Part shown: in pieces, positions 23,601 through 35,029 of the stretch
How positions within the stretch are numbered: the first letter of the stretch is position 1
How the letters are laid out: every line of letters starts with the position of its first letter
DNA from: Luidia sarsii
Lineage: Eukaryota > Echinodermata > Asteroidea > Paxillosida > Luidiidae
Reading direction: 5' to 3'
Length of the DNA stretch: 64,000 bases
Assembly (NCBI GenBank): GCA_949987565.1
Contig: OX465119.1
Span: 11,437,441-11,501,440, forward strand
Program-made: the position numbers and the translations under genes
The notes under the pieces: model-generated
The model's database searches: none
The model's input: the letters and a program-made list of their open reading frames with translations, nothing else
Told to the model about the DNA's origin: nothing

Positions 23601-23696
23601 TTTTCCTTTATTGTTTGGAGCCATGTTTGTTGACATTAACGATCATGAATGGTGAGTTGATTTCTGTTTCGGTTTCATATGCTTCCTCCTCTGCAG

Positions 23697-23786
23697 CACG
23701 CAAACGAGGATGTAGAAAAAATGCTGTTAGGGAACAAATGTGACATGGAAGACAAGAGGATGATCAGTAAAGAGAGGGGAGAGAGC
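23697..23786 (+). CDS. rab10-like: Rab10-like gene, constant exon 3
   Basis: Thirty codons in phase 0, acceptor ctctgcag and donor AGC|GTAAGT. Encodes [20 protein letters not shown] and then [15 protein letters not shown] is the G4 motif that sets guanine specificity. Position and phase match the third coding exon of Rab10. The SINE array ends about 120 bp upstream. The open frame continues past the donor but loses all similarity there. Confidence 0.95.
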
Positions 23787-23974
23787 GTAAGTATCCTGAA
23801 GAAAGGTTGTCTTGTAGAGAGCTCCTTAGCACAGGAGAAAAAGAATTCTGAGTATCAGATCAGCTTCACTCATTACATTTCATATACATGTACCATGATG
23901 TACACCGAAGATTCGGCCATATAACGAACATGGCCTTTGGCTCCCGATTTTTGTGTAAAAAAAGTACCAAGTGG

Positions 23975-24215
23975 AAGGTTTGCGGTGACACCATGTAACA
24001 TTTCTCTTTCGAGAAGGAGTGTGGCTCTGAAAAGAGCCGGTAACTCAGACTAGATAGGATTTAAAGGTTTGCAAAGTGGGAATACCAAGTGGAAGGATTG
24101 CGGTGACACCATGTAACATTTCTCTTTCGAGAAGAAGTGTGGCTCTGAAAAGAGCCGGTAACTCAACGTTTCGGGCAGTGTGTACTCTGCCCGTCGTCAG
24201 GAGACTGCCGGATTC
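23975..24215 (+). repeat. foldback family III, two arms in tandem
   Basis: Two direct copies of 'ggtttgcggtgacaccatgt' ... 'gtggctctgaaaagagccgg'. The second continues into the family tail 'aacgtttcgggcagtgtgta' and 'gcccgtcgtcagga'. In intron 3. Confidence 0.8.
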
Positions 24216-24316
24216 CAACTATCATTGGTGTTTATACGTCTGATGAAAGCAGTCTCCCTCGGTGTAGCCACAGGGATGGGTCAACACCTGACAATGTCTC
24301 GATTCTTTTTCCACAG

Positions 24317-24418
24317 ATTGCCCGAGAGAATGGTATCAAATTCCTAGAAACCAGTGCGAAGGCAAACGTCAACGTGGAAAAGGCTTTCATGACCCTTGCA
24401 GAGGACATATTAAAGAAG
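24317..24418 (+). CDS. rab10-like: Rab10-like gene, constant exon 4
   Basis: Thirty-four codons in phase 0, acceptor ttccacag and donor AAG|GTAACT. Encodes [20 protein letters not shown] and [19 protein letters not shown] is the G5 motif and the remainder is helix alpha-5. The match to Rab10 (IAREHG...TLAEDILRK) is close and there is no length change. Confidence 0.95.
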
Positions 24419-24654
24419 GTAACTGGTCTGGCATCTGTAGAACAAACATGACAAACGTTTGACTCGATCGACAGAAATCAGGTCCAAAATTGAAAAGACC
24501 CAGACGAGGAGTCTTTGTGTTCTAACAATGGGAAGGCATTTTGTTCTGAGAAAAAAAGGGGTACCATGCGAGGTGCCTCAAGGCAATGTCATGATACACA
24601 TGGACAGTGATCTTAGGACATAAGGATGATGACCACACAATGTTAGCCTTTGAC

Positions 24655-25447
24655 CAGGGGAATCAAAGTAATGACCAGGGGTACCAAGGCAATGACCAGG
24701 GGCACCAAGGCAATGACCAGGGGGCACAAAGGCAATGACCAGGGGGCACCAAGGCAATGACCAGGGGGCACAAAGGCAATGACCAGCGGCACCAAGGCAA
24801 TGACCAGGGGGCACTAAGGCAATGACCAGGGGCACCAAGGCAATGACCAGGGGCACCAAGGCAATGACCAGGGGCACCAAGGCAATGACCAGGGGCACCA
24901 AGGCAATGACCAGAGGGCACCAATGCAATGACCAGGGGCATCAAGGCAATGACCAGGGGCACCAAGGCAATGACCAGGGGCATCAAGGCAATGACCAGGG
25001 GGCACCAAGGCAATGACCAGGGGCATCAAGGCAATGACCAGGGGGCACCAAGGCAATGAGCAGGGGGCAGCAAGGCAATGAACAGGGGGCACCAAGGCAA
25101 TGACCAGGGGGCACCAAGGCAATGACCAGGGGCACCAAGGCAATGACCAGAGGGCACCAATGCAATGACCAGGGGCATCAAGGCAATGAACAGGGGGCAC
25201 CAAGGCAATGACCAGGGGGCACCAAGGCAATGACCAGCGGCACCAAGGCAATGACCAGGGAGCACCAATGTAATGACCAGGGGCACCAAGGCAATGACCA
25301 GGGGCATCAAGGCAATGAACAGGGGCACCAAGGCAATGACCAGGGGCACCAAGGCAATGACCAGGGGGCATCAAGGCAATGACCAGGGGCATCAAGGCAA
25401 TGACCAGGGGCACCAAGGCAATGACCAGGGGCACCAAGGCAATGACG
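24655..25447. repeat. 21/22-bp minisatellite
   Basis: About 37 tandem copies of ggcaatgaccaggggcacca plus a, with or without one extra g. The mix of 21- and 22-bp units makes the minus-strand ORFs (VPLVIAL and GAPGHCL types) drift between frames. The array lies in the last intron and ends about 140 bp before exon 5. Confidence 0.95.
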
Positions 25448-25588
25448 ATTAGCCCCAAGACAATAACTAGAAACATCAAGCCAAATTGTCCCAACAGCCA
25501 CATGAAGTCGAGCAATTGAAGCCTAGCAGATTTCCTAATGGCTGTTTCCCTCATCGCCCTTTTCCCTCGACTACTTCCCACCCCCCAG

Positions 25589-25675
25589 TATCCCCAGAAA
25601 GATCCAGCCAGCGGAACAAGCGGCAACATCAAACCAGCAGGCGACGACGGAAATCAGGCGAAAAAATGCTGTTAA
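25589..25675 (+). CDS. rab10-like: Rab10-like gene, last exon with prenylation tail
   Basis: After a pyrimidine-rich acceptor (cttcccaccccccag) it encodes YPQKDPASGTSGNIKPAGDD and GNQAKKCC, then TAA at 25673-25675. An alternative acceptor 9 bp downstream (tccccag, exon from 25598) would drop YPQ. This is the variable hypervariable tail of a Rab. The terminal CC preceded by KK is a standard double geranylgeranylation site, so all isoforms would be membrane-anchored. The tail differs in sequence from vertebrate Rab10 but has similar length and the same CC end. Confidence 0.9.
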   Translation, partial: YPQKDPASGTSGNIKPAGDDGNQAKKCC

Positions 25676-26250
25676 AGAAATTCCACTTCTGCGCCATCGT
25701 CGCCATCTCCCTCTCCCGTGTTTCCTCTCTTCTCTTCTGGCCGACATTATTTCCTTGTCATTCAGTTAACGCCCAATCCAAATCCAAATCCAAATCCAGT
25801 CCCAAGTCGCGAGCAAATGGACGGAGGGAATGACTGTGTAAGTAGGGGCTGGGGGGTCTTGAACATGTTTATCTCGCCGCTAGCCGCAGTAGGCTGCGGA
25901 GATCTGACTTAGAGCTGCTGCCGTGTGACAACACTTGCCAAGCATGCGTGGCTGCAGCGCTTGATGTGAGCAGCGCGGGGAACCGGCCACACTGTAGTGC
26001 GGTTTTCCTGCATGCACTTTGGCCGGTAACCCCCCTCCTCCCATTTGCTTAGCATTTCCTCAACTTTTCCACGGCGAATAGACGTGTGCTTAAGCTGCTG
26101 CGTCGCGGAAACAAAACGCTGTTGGCATCTTAGGAGGGGGTGGGGGTGTGGTCCAAACAAATCATTTCGAAAAGCTTGTTTTGGGGAAATTTTTTAGAGA
26201 TATGATGAGTTATTCCCCCCCCAAAAAAAATAAATAAATTAATAACGATA
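25676..26250 (+). other. probable 3' UTR of gene 1
   Basis: Follows the stop codon. A short (aatcca)n run is at 25772-25799, and the first AATAAA word downstream is at 26229-26234, inside an A-rich stretch. The end of the transcript is inferred, not shown. Confidence 0.35.
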
Positions 26251-26752
26251 AAGATATATAAAGTGAACCTGTTTTAGAGGCTTTTAGATGTTACTATGGT
26301 TACAAGCAAATAATGCTTACCAGAGAGTCCTGTGAGGCATTCCATGTAATGGACTTAAAACGGCTTGAGCAGAAAACACGGATAGTTAGTGAGTGGCATC
26401 ATGCTTACTGAGAGAGGGAGAGAGAGGTTAGATGAACATGACGACGTACTGCACGCTGTGGAAGAGCAGGGTGGGTTTGCAACACGGCCTGCTCTGACCT
26501 CGAGGAAAAATGGGTGGTTTTTTTTTTTTCAGAGCCGTCATTAGTAGGAGAGTAGTTGTTTTTTTTGGGTTTGGTTTTTTTTTCTTCAAAAGAGCAGACA
26601 CTAATGTATAGATGCTGTTTCTGCCCTATGAGAAAAGAAGTTTTGCATTCTACCTATGAATTGTGATGTCTTGCAAATATTTTGATTGAAGCCGAAAACT
26701 CCTTTTGTTTAGGGAAGTGTTCCTGGTGTGATTGTATATTGTACCACCTGGG

Positions 26753-26902
26753 GTGGATTTCACCAAGCCTTACGATGTACCGTAACTCATCTTACCATGG
26801 ATAACCCATCGTAAGTTGTGATACACCGTATGGTTTCTGTGCATCGCTCGTTGCCTTGCTATTGATCGTAAGTTACGATGAGTTTGGTGAAATCGACCAC
26901 TG
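26753..26902. repeat. foldback family II (ttacgatg) element
   Basis: 'gtggatttcaccaagccttacgatg' on the left and 'gatcgtaagttacgatgagtttggtgaaatc' on the right are inverted to each other. It is the opposite-orientation partner of 8805-8972. Confidence 0.8.
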
Positions 26903-28864
26903 GTACCCTAAATGATTTTATTTTTCTTGTGTGTACGGTGTGACCTTCCCCGGTGACAATACAAGTTAGCTCAAAACGATTATTCACAAAGGAAACATCG
27001 GCCACAACGACAAAAAAAAAAAAAAATTGTTGCAAGATTTTCAGAGATACTTGTGCAACTCCCGCAACGGCTCATTCGAGCCGGAGCTGTTCCGTCTGCC
27101 AGACTCGACGTGTACAAAGTGAGGGCTATAATTACTTTTGAAATGAGGCAGGGGCCTGACCAAGGTTGGGTGTGTCGAGTCCTTGCTACCCAATGTGTAC
27201 ATTATTCATTATCACTGTTGAAATTGTGTAAAAGTAAAGCAAGTGAGTAAAAAAAAATGGCCAGAATGTAAAAATGTGGCTACATTTTGAGGTGACCGTA
27301 GCATTCTTGTTGCAGATAAAGCTTTTGACGTGAATTTTTTTTTTTCTGTTTTTAATTTTTTTTTCTGTTTTTTAATGAATTCTTGAGAGGATTTGCTGCA
27401 GAGCTGCGCATATTTGATACCGACTAGTTTGTTTCATGACACTCTGAGGGCAGTGGAAGGTGAATAGTGGACAGGGCAGGCAAGAAGGAGAAAGAGAGGA
27501 TGTCATGTTAGTCTCTCAGTTCCTTGCCTCGGATCTTCAGAAAGTCAGAGTGCCACCTGCTGGTGTACCACAATGGCCTGAGGTCCCTTCACCTCTGACC
27601 TGCCAAGGGTGAAGGGTCATCCCAAGTGCCAATCGCCGGGTCAGTTAATGAACCGTCGATCTCAATTTGGACTGGGGCCACAGGCCTTGGCCACCTCATT
27701 GCAAGTGCGCATCGAGTTATGTTTGAAAGGCAAGCTTCCACAATGGAAGGGTGGTTTTGGAGGGTGACTGGGAAGATGAACAAAGGGGAAAGGATTGGAT
27801 TGAGGAGTCGAGGGATCCTTGTGCCCAGGTTGTTCTGGGAAGGACATCTAGATATGACCAGGGAGTCCAGTAAGTGTAGATGATCTCATATCCAAGAGGG
27901 GACTTGTAAAGGTGCTTTCCTTGACTACATGTACATTGGGCCGCGTTTTCTCTCGTCCAAAGCAGTCGATTGGGGATAAATTAAGGGTTCACTGCAGGAA
28001 TTTTGTGAGGCAAGGTGGTACTGGGTTTTTTTTGCCTGTTCATAATTTGAGTTTTGTCTTCCATACAGCTTTTTTTGTACCACGATATGGCTTATTTTAC
28101 AGAATGTTAACGAGTTCACAAAGGTCGATCAAATCACGTCACAGCACTGATGCCACGTAGATCCCCCACAGCTACAATGCTCTAATGGTAATGGTCGTAC
28201 AATATTGAAAGCTCTTACTCTATCATTCACTGGATTAGGGCCGTGAGGGATGTCACAGAAATCTAATTTCCGGGTACAATGACAGGTTTCCATGGTGATT
28301 TATCAGAAAGCTCCTTCACCATCCTTTGCAAATGGGATGGTTGGGGGAATGTCCCATTGGTCTAAGCCAGAGTTACTGTATATAACCAAGATCAGCTGAT
28401 TATCATAATAGATCTACAAGATGAGCTGGTCCCCCGGTTCCCTTGCCAATGTGCGTGAACCGCATGCACCCTCCATTGCGAGAGGTCCGGGTCCCATACA
28501 TAGACATTATTTACTCCACTGAGCCGCTTTCATCAGTTTAAGCAATGGCACAACAAATGACAGTTGGCTGTCACTCCAGAGCAACGTCTTTCTCCAAACT
28601 GGTTTCAGTGAACATTGATGGAACTAGAAATGGAATCTAACTGCCATTTTTTGTGAATTATTGGGTCGTGTGAACTCGCCCTGCCGTTTGGCCTGTGGTC
28701 ACACGCTTGCCAGTCGGTCGATAGTGAACATGTGTTTGTGGTCTTTTGAAAGGAGAAATCACGTAATCAATGAAACAAAATCAGAAGTCCATTTGCAGTA
28801 TCCTCTCTCCAATTCTCTCTCATAAACTTTCACAGAAACTAGTGAAACATAATTACTTTTCCTT

Positions 28865-29025
28865 AGTCATATACAAAAATGTTGCAAACTGCTTACTGAC
28901 TAAAATTACCAAAATGCAAAAATCAAAATTGAGTGGGTCTGACGTTTCTCAAAGGCTTTCTCTGCCTTTGAGAAAGGTCCTGCTAGGATCGAAACGTCAG
29001 GCCCACTAAATTTTGAGTGTAGTTT
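28865..29025. repeat. foldback family I, nearly complete
   Basis: The left outer arm 'atacaaaaatgttgcaaact' and 'gactaaaattaccaaaatgc' leads into head-to-head 'gacgtttctcaaaggc' and 'ctgctaggatcgaaacgtcagg'. The right outer arm is truncated. Confidence 0.8.
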
Positions 29026-30392
29026 TCCTTAGAATAAACTAAGTTCCTCTTGCCAAACACAGGATGGAAAGGATTTTCTCAGAAAAGGACAACAATTGTT
29101 CAGATTTTCTCCACAAAAAAATAAGTGATGAATTGAGTTGATATAAAAGTGAGCAAGTTTGTAAATGCCTTGCGATTTCAATTATTGCCTTTCGGAATTC
29201 AGCTCCTTGGTTTTCTAGGTAGCTGTTTGAAGAGAAGTGTTTTTGGGGGGATGGTAAAGCTAGCTCCAAAAAAATCTACATGCTTAAGTTTTTCAATCTG
29301 GGAAAAACACGAGTGCACAGTCTGCAAAGTTCAGTGCACAAAAGGCGCCAATGTGAATAGTTTTTTTTAAAGCAAATTTGTCAATGTGCATTATAAAATA
29401 CATTCACATTACAAAATGGGCAACTTTCAACTAAGTTCGTGTAGCATTTCCAACTGGTTTTGGGGGTTTTGGGGGGGATATTGCAGTTCAAAGCTGATGC
29501 AAGTTATGGAACAGCTGTACATTTTACACCAAAATGGAAGCCACTTTTTATGGGCACTGTATAAAATTGTGTGTGGAGTGAAACAAAAAAAATGTACCCG
29601 TGCAATTAACATGCGCGTAACAGTCGGGCGTGACATTCTTTAAAAAGTGCATTTGGATGAAGCGGTGTTGTTTTGGGTTTTCATTTGGAGTGCAGCTGAC
29701 TTCAGTCAGGATGCGGCTTTGGTAACATTTGAGAGGTTGAATCTGAGTCAGTTTGAGGCTCTGGGGAAGGGAGAAAGTGGGTTAGATGTGTCTTAAAGAT
29801 GGCACTGAAGACACTGGCTGTTCAGCCGTATCATTTAACAAGGACCATTGTTTGCTGCATGGCTGTATCCACCCGCTGCTTGGGCTGTATGCCCTGCAGA
29901 AACCAATATGTCTGGACGACAATGAAACTCCGTGTCACCAGCATACAGTCTGACATCCTTGTCCTAGCATTAAGTCAGTTGTGTGGATTGAAGGGATTTT
30001 GGTTGCGCCATTACATCCGGCAGGGTATACGATCAATATTCATTTTGGCCAACAGTAGACAAGTCATTGAATAAATCACTTCACAAAATAGCAAAAAAAG
30101 GTTATTATATTGTCATGCCCTGCATATATTTATGTATTATTCTCTATTTTTTTCACGTATTCACTTATTACTATTTTGGAATTGTTATTAAATCAATGGT
30201 GATGCGCATACTCTAACCTATGCACACATGCACGAAATTTCAACGGAAACTTCTTGGCATGGGTACCAGCCAAGCCAATCCCTGGTCACATGTGCAAATG
30301 AATCCGTGGGTCACCAGTGAGACTGACAGTCATGCTCATTATGTGACGAGTCCACCATTCACCGAAGATCCCATTGGCCGTTTACGAGGTGA

Positions 30393-30565
30393 AGACTCGG
30401 GCTCGGGCTTAGGCTTCACTCACATTTCTCTAATACTCGTTAATAATATCACAGGCATCTCGAAAACAAGCGTTTGGCCCCAGTTTCTTGGGGACTACTC
30501 TGTGCTTGATCAAGCCAACAAACCTTCAAATTCGGTGATAATTTGTTTTCACCATGCGTCGGGTA
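30393..30565. repeat. dispersed repeat, copy of 38428-38655
   Basis: 'ctcgggctcgggcttaggctt' ... 'aaacaagcgtttggccccag' ... 'gatcaagccaacaaaccttc' matches the reverse complement of 38428-38600. The Pro/Gly-rich readings here are repeat artefacts. Confidence 0.65.
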
Positions 30566-30619
30566 AAGCACTCTGCCCTTATTACGTCGAGCAGGGCAAG
30601 CCCTCATTGAAAGAATATA

Positions 30620-30825
30620 GGAAGGTTTGCGGTGACACCATGTACTGTATCCTTCTCTTAAAGAAGAGGTGTGGTTCTGAAAAGAACCCGAGTGGTAACT
30701 CGACGTTAAGGTCACAGATTCGCCGGCCCATAGACTGCTCCGAGAAAGAGGAGTTTGAAATTGGAACCCAAAACTCGACCTTTTTTAAACGGATCGGAAG
30801 GACTAACAGATAGAGAACAGAGCAA
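30620..30825 (+). repeat. foldback family III, left arm plus centre
   Basis: Arm 'ggtttgcggtgacaccatgt' ... 'tctgaaaagaacccgagtgg', then the centre 'cagattcgccggcccataga' ... 'ggactaacagatag', which recurs inverted at 38995-39100. Confidence 0.75.
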
Positions 30826-31419
30826 GTAGCCAACAGCCATACCAGATTGCAAGATTTGTCCCTTTACATCGATCATCATTTACTGTTAAACCACGCCATA
30901 TCCAGGGCTATCGTCCCCGTTGCACTCAAGGCCTCTCATTTCAGACACACGGGAGCCTGGCATGTTTTCATTCCTGCTTGCAACAACTTATATTGCAGCG
31001 CACCGCATAATTATTGAGAAGCTGGTGTTCACTGTTTCATCCCGGGGCGTACTGACTTTTTAAATTACAAGTATGTAACGGGTCTGTTGTATTCTGAACC
31101 AAAAAGGTGGTCGTGAATACTCTTTTCTTTTTTGGGGCCCGCTTCTGTAATCCATACTGTATCGTGTACTTAACCAAAGGTTGGGGGTTAGAAAGAACTT
31201 TGAAACTAACCTCATTTTGTCATTGTGTGTCGGTTTCGTATTTGAGTACACCATGCCTAAGTCACTTTAGATATTTACGTCTCTCCGGGTCAAGTTGCTA
31301 CCATCAAAAACTCGATACAAAATCTGCCATACCTAGGGTCTCTTTCCAGCGGGAAAATATCCCCAATTCCGGATTTGCACAAAGCACAGTGCACCAGTGG
31401 TTTGTTCTTTGGGGGCACA

Positions 31420-31535
31420 AGTTGAAGTGGGAAGTTTGTGGTGTGTCATCTCTTCTTCGATCGAGTGTGGCTCTGAAAAGAACCGGTAAATCAACGTTTC
31501 GAGCAGTGTGTAATCTGCCCGTCGTCATGAGACAC
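31420..31535 (+). repeat. foldback family III fragment
   Basis: Ends in 'gtggctctgaaaagaaccgg' and 'caacgtttcgagcagtgtgt' ... 'gcccgtcgtcatgag'. Confidence 0.7.
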
Positions 31536-31708
31536 GATTTGAATACAAAACTTATTGCTTATACAAAAATATATTGAGGGTGTGTGTTTTTTTTCTCATA
31601 AATTCTGCTCGGGGTTAGTTTGGGAAATCAAACTGTTTGAATTCCATCCCATAAACGTGTAAATGTATAATTTATAACTCCATAAAGCAGTTTGTGTTGA
31701 TCAGACAC

Positions 31709-31813
31709 GCAAAGCATGCTGGAATACGCACCCTGTGGCTGTTTCATGTGAATGTAATCATACACAAAGCATGCTGGAAAACGCACCCCGCGGCTGTTTC
31801 ATGTGAATGTTTA
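31709..31813. repeat. two tandem copies of about 50 bp
   Basis: 'aaagcatgctggaa(t/a)acgcaccc' ... 'ggctgtttcatgtgaatgt' occurs twice in direct succession. Confidence 0.75.
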
Positions 31814-32934
31814 TCGGCTGCCCTTAGAAATGCATGATACGTTGTAGAAATATTAAATTAAAAAAAAAACTGTTAAAAGCTAAAAAAAGGAATGTAATTA
31901 TTAATTTTTTGTTCACTCATTAAATATTTTTATTTCTTTACGGGCTTATTGGAAATATGTGCAGTTTCAAATATTCCTGTTTGAAAAATTTAAGGCAAAA
32001 AATTAAAGGATTTAATTAAGTATATTAAATGAATTAATGCCAGAAGCTCAGAGGTGCATGACAGACAGAAGTTTTGAAGCGATGCTGTATTTTCTCCCCG
32101 GACCAACGGACAGTACGCTGTCAATTGAATACACATTCGCATTCAGTGTCAGTCTTTTGAAGACCTTTGTAAAGATTTTTAAAAACAATATGGAGAAAAA
32201 AATTGTGAATTATTGAGTAAGAATTATGCAAAATGTGAACTGTTATTAAAGAAACCACAACATGTACATGTATGATAATTTTGTATTACATGTAAATGCC
32301 TTGCTCTTTATTTAATCAATTCGATAGATGTAGACTCGTAAAAGGCGTATATTACTGGGATGACCTCGGAGGTTGGATTTTCATTTTTAAAGTTGTAATA
32401 GATTAGAGAGAACAGCAACAACAGCTGGTGTATGCACATGTAGAATATGTCCGCAGTGGTCTGCGGTAACGGCTGATGTGTCCACGTGATTTGTCACGTG
32501 TGCCGTTCAACCAATCCCCTCCCTCATGTGTCAGTGACACGAAATGTCACCCGTGGCATTTTTTGTTTCAAAGGTGTGCCACAATTGTTGTGTCGTGATG
32601 CACAAGGCGCGCCATACTTCTTTTTTTTTAATCGTTCTCATTTTTGTTCTTCGAACTGATACGACGTCAACTTAAAACCGCTGTAATTAATTAATAACGT
32701 TTATTGAGCAGTCCGTCGGTGTTGCCACGTTCTGGCCAGCCAATCAGTGATCGACACGTCACCGCCGCCTCGTTTGCTGATTGGCTGGGGAGTTCTTGTC
32801 CAGCCATCTTTTCCACCCAGCTGTATATTGTGGTCTGATAGTGACATGACATTATTCTGTTATTAAGCTGAACATGAATAAAGAAACGTATAATACTGAA
32901 GCCTCGGTGTCAGAACTAGTTTCCTGCTCAAGTG

Positions 32935-33290
32935 TGGTCTGCTTGTCCGTCTGGCTATCTGTCTGCATTTATGTCTGACTGTCTGCCTGTCTCTCTGCCT
33001 GCTTGTCTGTCTGGCTATCTGTCTGTATTTATGTCTGTCTGTTTGTCTGTGTCTGTCTGATTGTTTGTCTGTCTCTGTATGTCTGCATGCTTGTCTGTCT
33101 GGCTATCTGTCTGTATTTATGTCTGTCTGTCTGCTTGTATGTCTGTCTGATTGTTTGTCTGTGTCTGTCTGATCGTTTGTCTGTCTCTGTATGTCTGCCT
33201 GCTTGTCTGTCTGGCTATCTGACTGTCCGTCTCTCTGTCTGTCTGCCTGCCTGTCTGTCTGCCTGCCTGTCTGTCTGTCGGCCTGTCTGG
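32935..33290. repeat. (TGTC)n simple repeat
   Basis: Imperfect tetranucleotide repeat of gtctgtctg with ggctatctgtctgtatttat interruptions at longer spacing. The ORFs here (LSVCLYVC and RQTDRQT types) are artefacts. Confidence 0.9.
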
Positions 33291-33399
33291 TTTGATACTC
33301 TGAATTACTCTGGTCAATTCTTCCGTCTATGATTCTTCGGATGAACTTAGAGCCGCGCTTGCAAATTGGTAGTTTTCAAAGACGATTTCAAAAAAGTGG

Positions 33400-33500
33400 A
33401 GGGTCTGACTGATTTTAACAGTTAAGATGGCCTGACGTTTCGATCTTGGCAGGATTATTTTATGTATTGCAGGTCATTGCGAGCAGTTGATAACAGTTTT
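33400..33500. repeat. foldback family I fragment
   Basis: 'gatggcctgacgtttcgatc' with part of the outer arm 'gcgagcagttgataacagtt'. Confidence 0.55.
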
Positions 33501-34044
33501 GTTTTTTATTTACATCATGAAATAGAGATTTGCGCATTATCACTTTGAATCGGTTCCTGTAACACCCCCCCCCCTTCACCGAATAACCCCATTATTGTTT
33601 TAATCATCTTAATTCCCGCAAGCTGTTTACACTTGTTGTTCCATGACTGTCCTACAACACCTGTCGTAATAGTCTGGTCCCCTAGTGCCATTCACAGCCG
33701 TACCAGACGGTGTATTATTCCCTGACGTCCCTTTATAGTAACGTGTCACCTTGCAATGGTGTGGCTAGACTCATTATCAAAGTTGGGTGTGGGGTACCAG
33801 AGCTGGGTGTGCATTTGGGATTAAAGTATAACCGTGCTTTACTCACAGATTCGGTCTAATGTAAAATGTACACGCTTTATGGGTGTCGTGATATTTTCTG
33901 GTTGAAAGGGTTTTGTGGGACAAAGGGTTTCCAAGGTGACCTCCCATGGTACAAAGGCCCCCGAAAAGGTCAGATTCTTTTGACCCCAAGAGGGCTGAGT
34001 AAACATAAGGAAGGAAAGACTCCTTGCATTTCTGACACGTGCAG

Positions 34045-34135
34045 GTACCTTTCTCAAAGGCAGGACCTTTCTCAAAGGCCTTTGAGAAAGGTCCTACTGG
34101 GATAGAAACGTCAGGCCCACTACATTTTGAGATGA
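34045..34135. repeat. foldback family I centre
   Basis: 'ctttctcaaaggcaggacct' and 'ctttgagaaaggtcctactg' fold back; followed by 'gaaacgtcaggcccactaca'. Confidence 0.65.
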
Positions 34136-34604
34136 TACAAATCTATGTACGCATCTGAATAAGGTAGCGGGAGGTGTGCGAAATTCCATGAGGATACAAC
34201 CGTCCAACATTTTCTGAAGCGTATTATCGGCGCTTCTAAGTTTGGGTGGGTTCTGGGGGCTTCCGTTTCACGCGGCAGTGAACAGAAATCTTGTGGACAA
34301 AAGAGACTGTTGGGGAAAGAGAATTTTCTTCAGTTTCAAAGCCGGCTGGACCGCCTGTTAGCTATGCAGGAACCAGCCAGTCCGCGAGGTGTATTCATAC
34401 AACATTATCCTTGAGCAAAGTGAAAGAGCCTGTCGTCGACAAAGGGAACTTTTTTTGGGGGGGGGGCCGATATGGAAGCCCAGTCAATCGGAATACCTCC
34501 CCATTATTACCCCACTACCCGGGCGTCAGAGTAAATCCCCCCCCCCCATGGAACGGCTTTCATTTTATGCGCGTATTCATTGAATCATAATTTTTTTTAA
34601 GGGT

Positions 34605-34760
34605 AAGCACACCACCATACTGGTTTTGTACATATAGTTATGCACCAGCGCTAGCTCCGGCTCGGTGTGTATAACTATGGTATAATTATGGAGCTATCTC
34701 TATACGTATAGCTCCATGATATAATCATGGTATAATCTACCTCCATGGTATAAGGCACGC
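34605..34760. repeat. AT-rich nested palindromes
   Basis: 'ataactatggtataattatg', 'tatagctccatgatataatc' and 'atggtataatctacctccat' contain several inverted words around ccatgg- and tataat-type cores. No family was recognised. Confidence 0.5.
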
Positions 34761-34894
34761 ATGATGATATGGACAAGAGATGTTTGTTTGTATGTCAGGT
34801 AACTCGATGTTATCTGTTGTCCAGTATGCGTGAATGTTTGGCTTCGTGGATGGATCATAACTCCTAGCTTTCCCCGTTCGGGGTTGATGTTAAA

Positions 34895-35029
34895 CTCCGC
34901 GGATGGGGGTTCTCTCAGCGGGAAAATGCAGTAAGCTCGTGCCGTGATATTCTTCGGTGATCGGCGAGCACCGCGCCATCGAGCCGGCCTTTGTGGGAGC
35001 GTGGAGAGAGGGGCCCCGCTAGCAGCTCG
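34895..35029 (+). promoter_or_regulatory. possible noncoding first exon or promoter of gene 2
   Basis: A GC-rich block after AT-rich DNA, ending at a strong donor (AGCAGCTCG|GTAAGT). It could join the acceptor at 41700 as a 5' UTR exon of gene 2. A second good donor with no family match is at 35749 (TCATCG|GTAAGT). Both are inferred from signal quality only. Confidence 0.3.

Larger units (their letters stand above)
6308..25675 (+). other. Rab10-like gene with five candidate first exons (gene 1)
   Basis: Extent of the gene from the first candidate start exon to the stop codon. Five exons (A-E) each carry a start codon, P-loop and switch I, and end in a phase-1 donor at the same codon. One constant set of four exons follows. 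Every A-E plus body combination keeps frame: 204, 201, 239, 200 and 212 residues for A to E, close to the 200 residues usual for Rab10. No exon has an internal stop. A canonical Rab10 first exon could also lie upstream of the window. A possible poly(A) signal is at 26229. Whether all five are used cannot be seen from DNA alone. Confidence 0.75.
26251..34890. other. intergenic stretch without a supported gene
   Basis: AT-rich DNA between genes 1 and 2. It contains the foldback and simple repeats listed separately (26753, 28865, 30393, 30625, 31420, 31709, 32935, 33400, 34045). The longest open frame (30220-30813) runs through repeat families that also occur at 38.4-39.2 kb, so it is not a gene. 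A candidate AATAAA lies near 32876. Confidence 0.5.

Noticed and set aside
24578..25632. Minus-strand frames rich in VPLVIAL and GAPGHCL, up to 272 codons
   Set aside because: Artefact of the 21/22-bp minisatellite and antisense to the true last exon of the Rab10-like gene.
30220..30813. A 197-codon open frame in the intergenic region
   Set aside because: Its sequence consists of dispersed repeats also present at 38.4-39.2 kb; no conserved domain.
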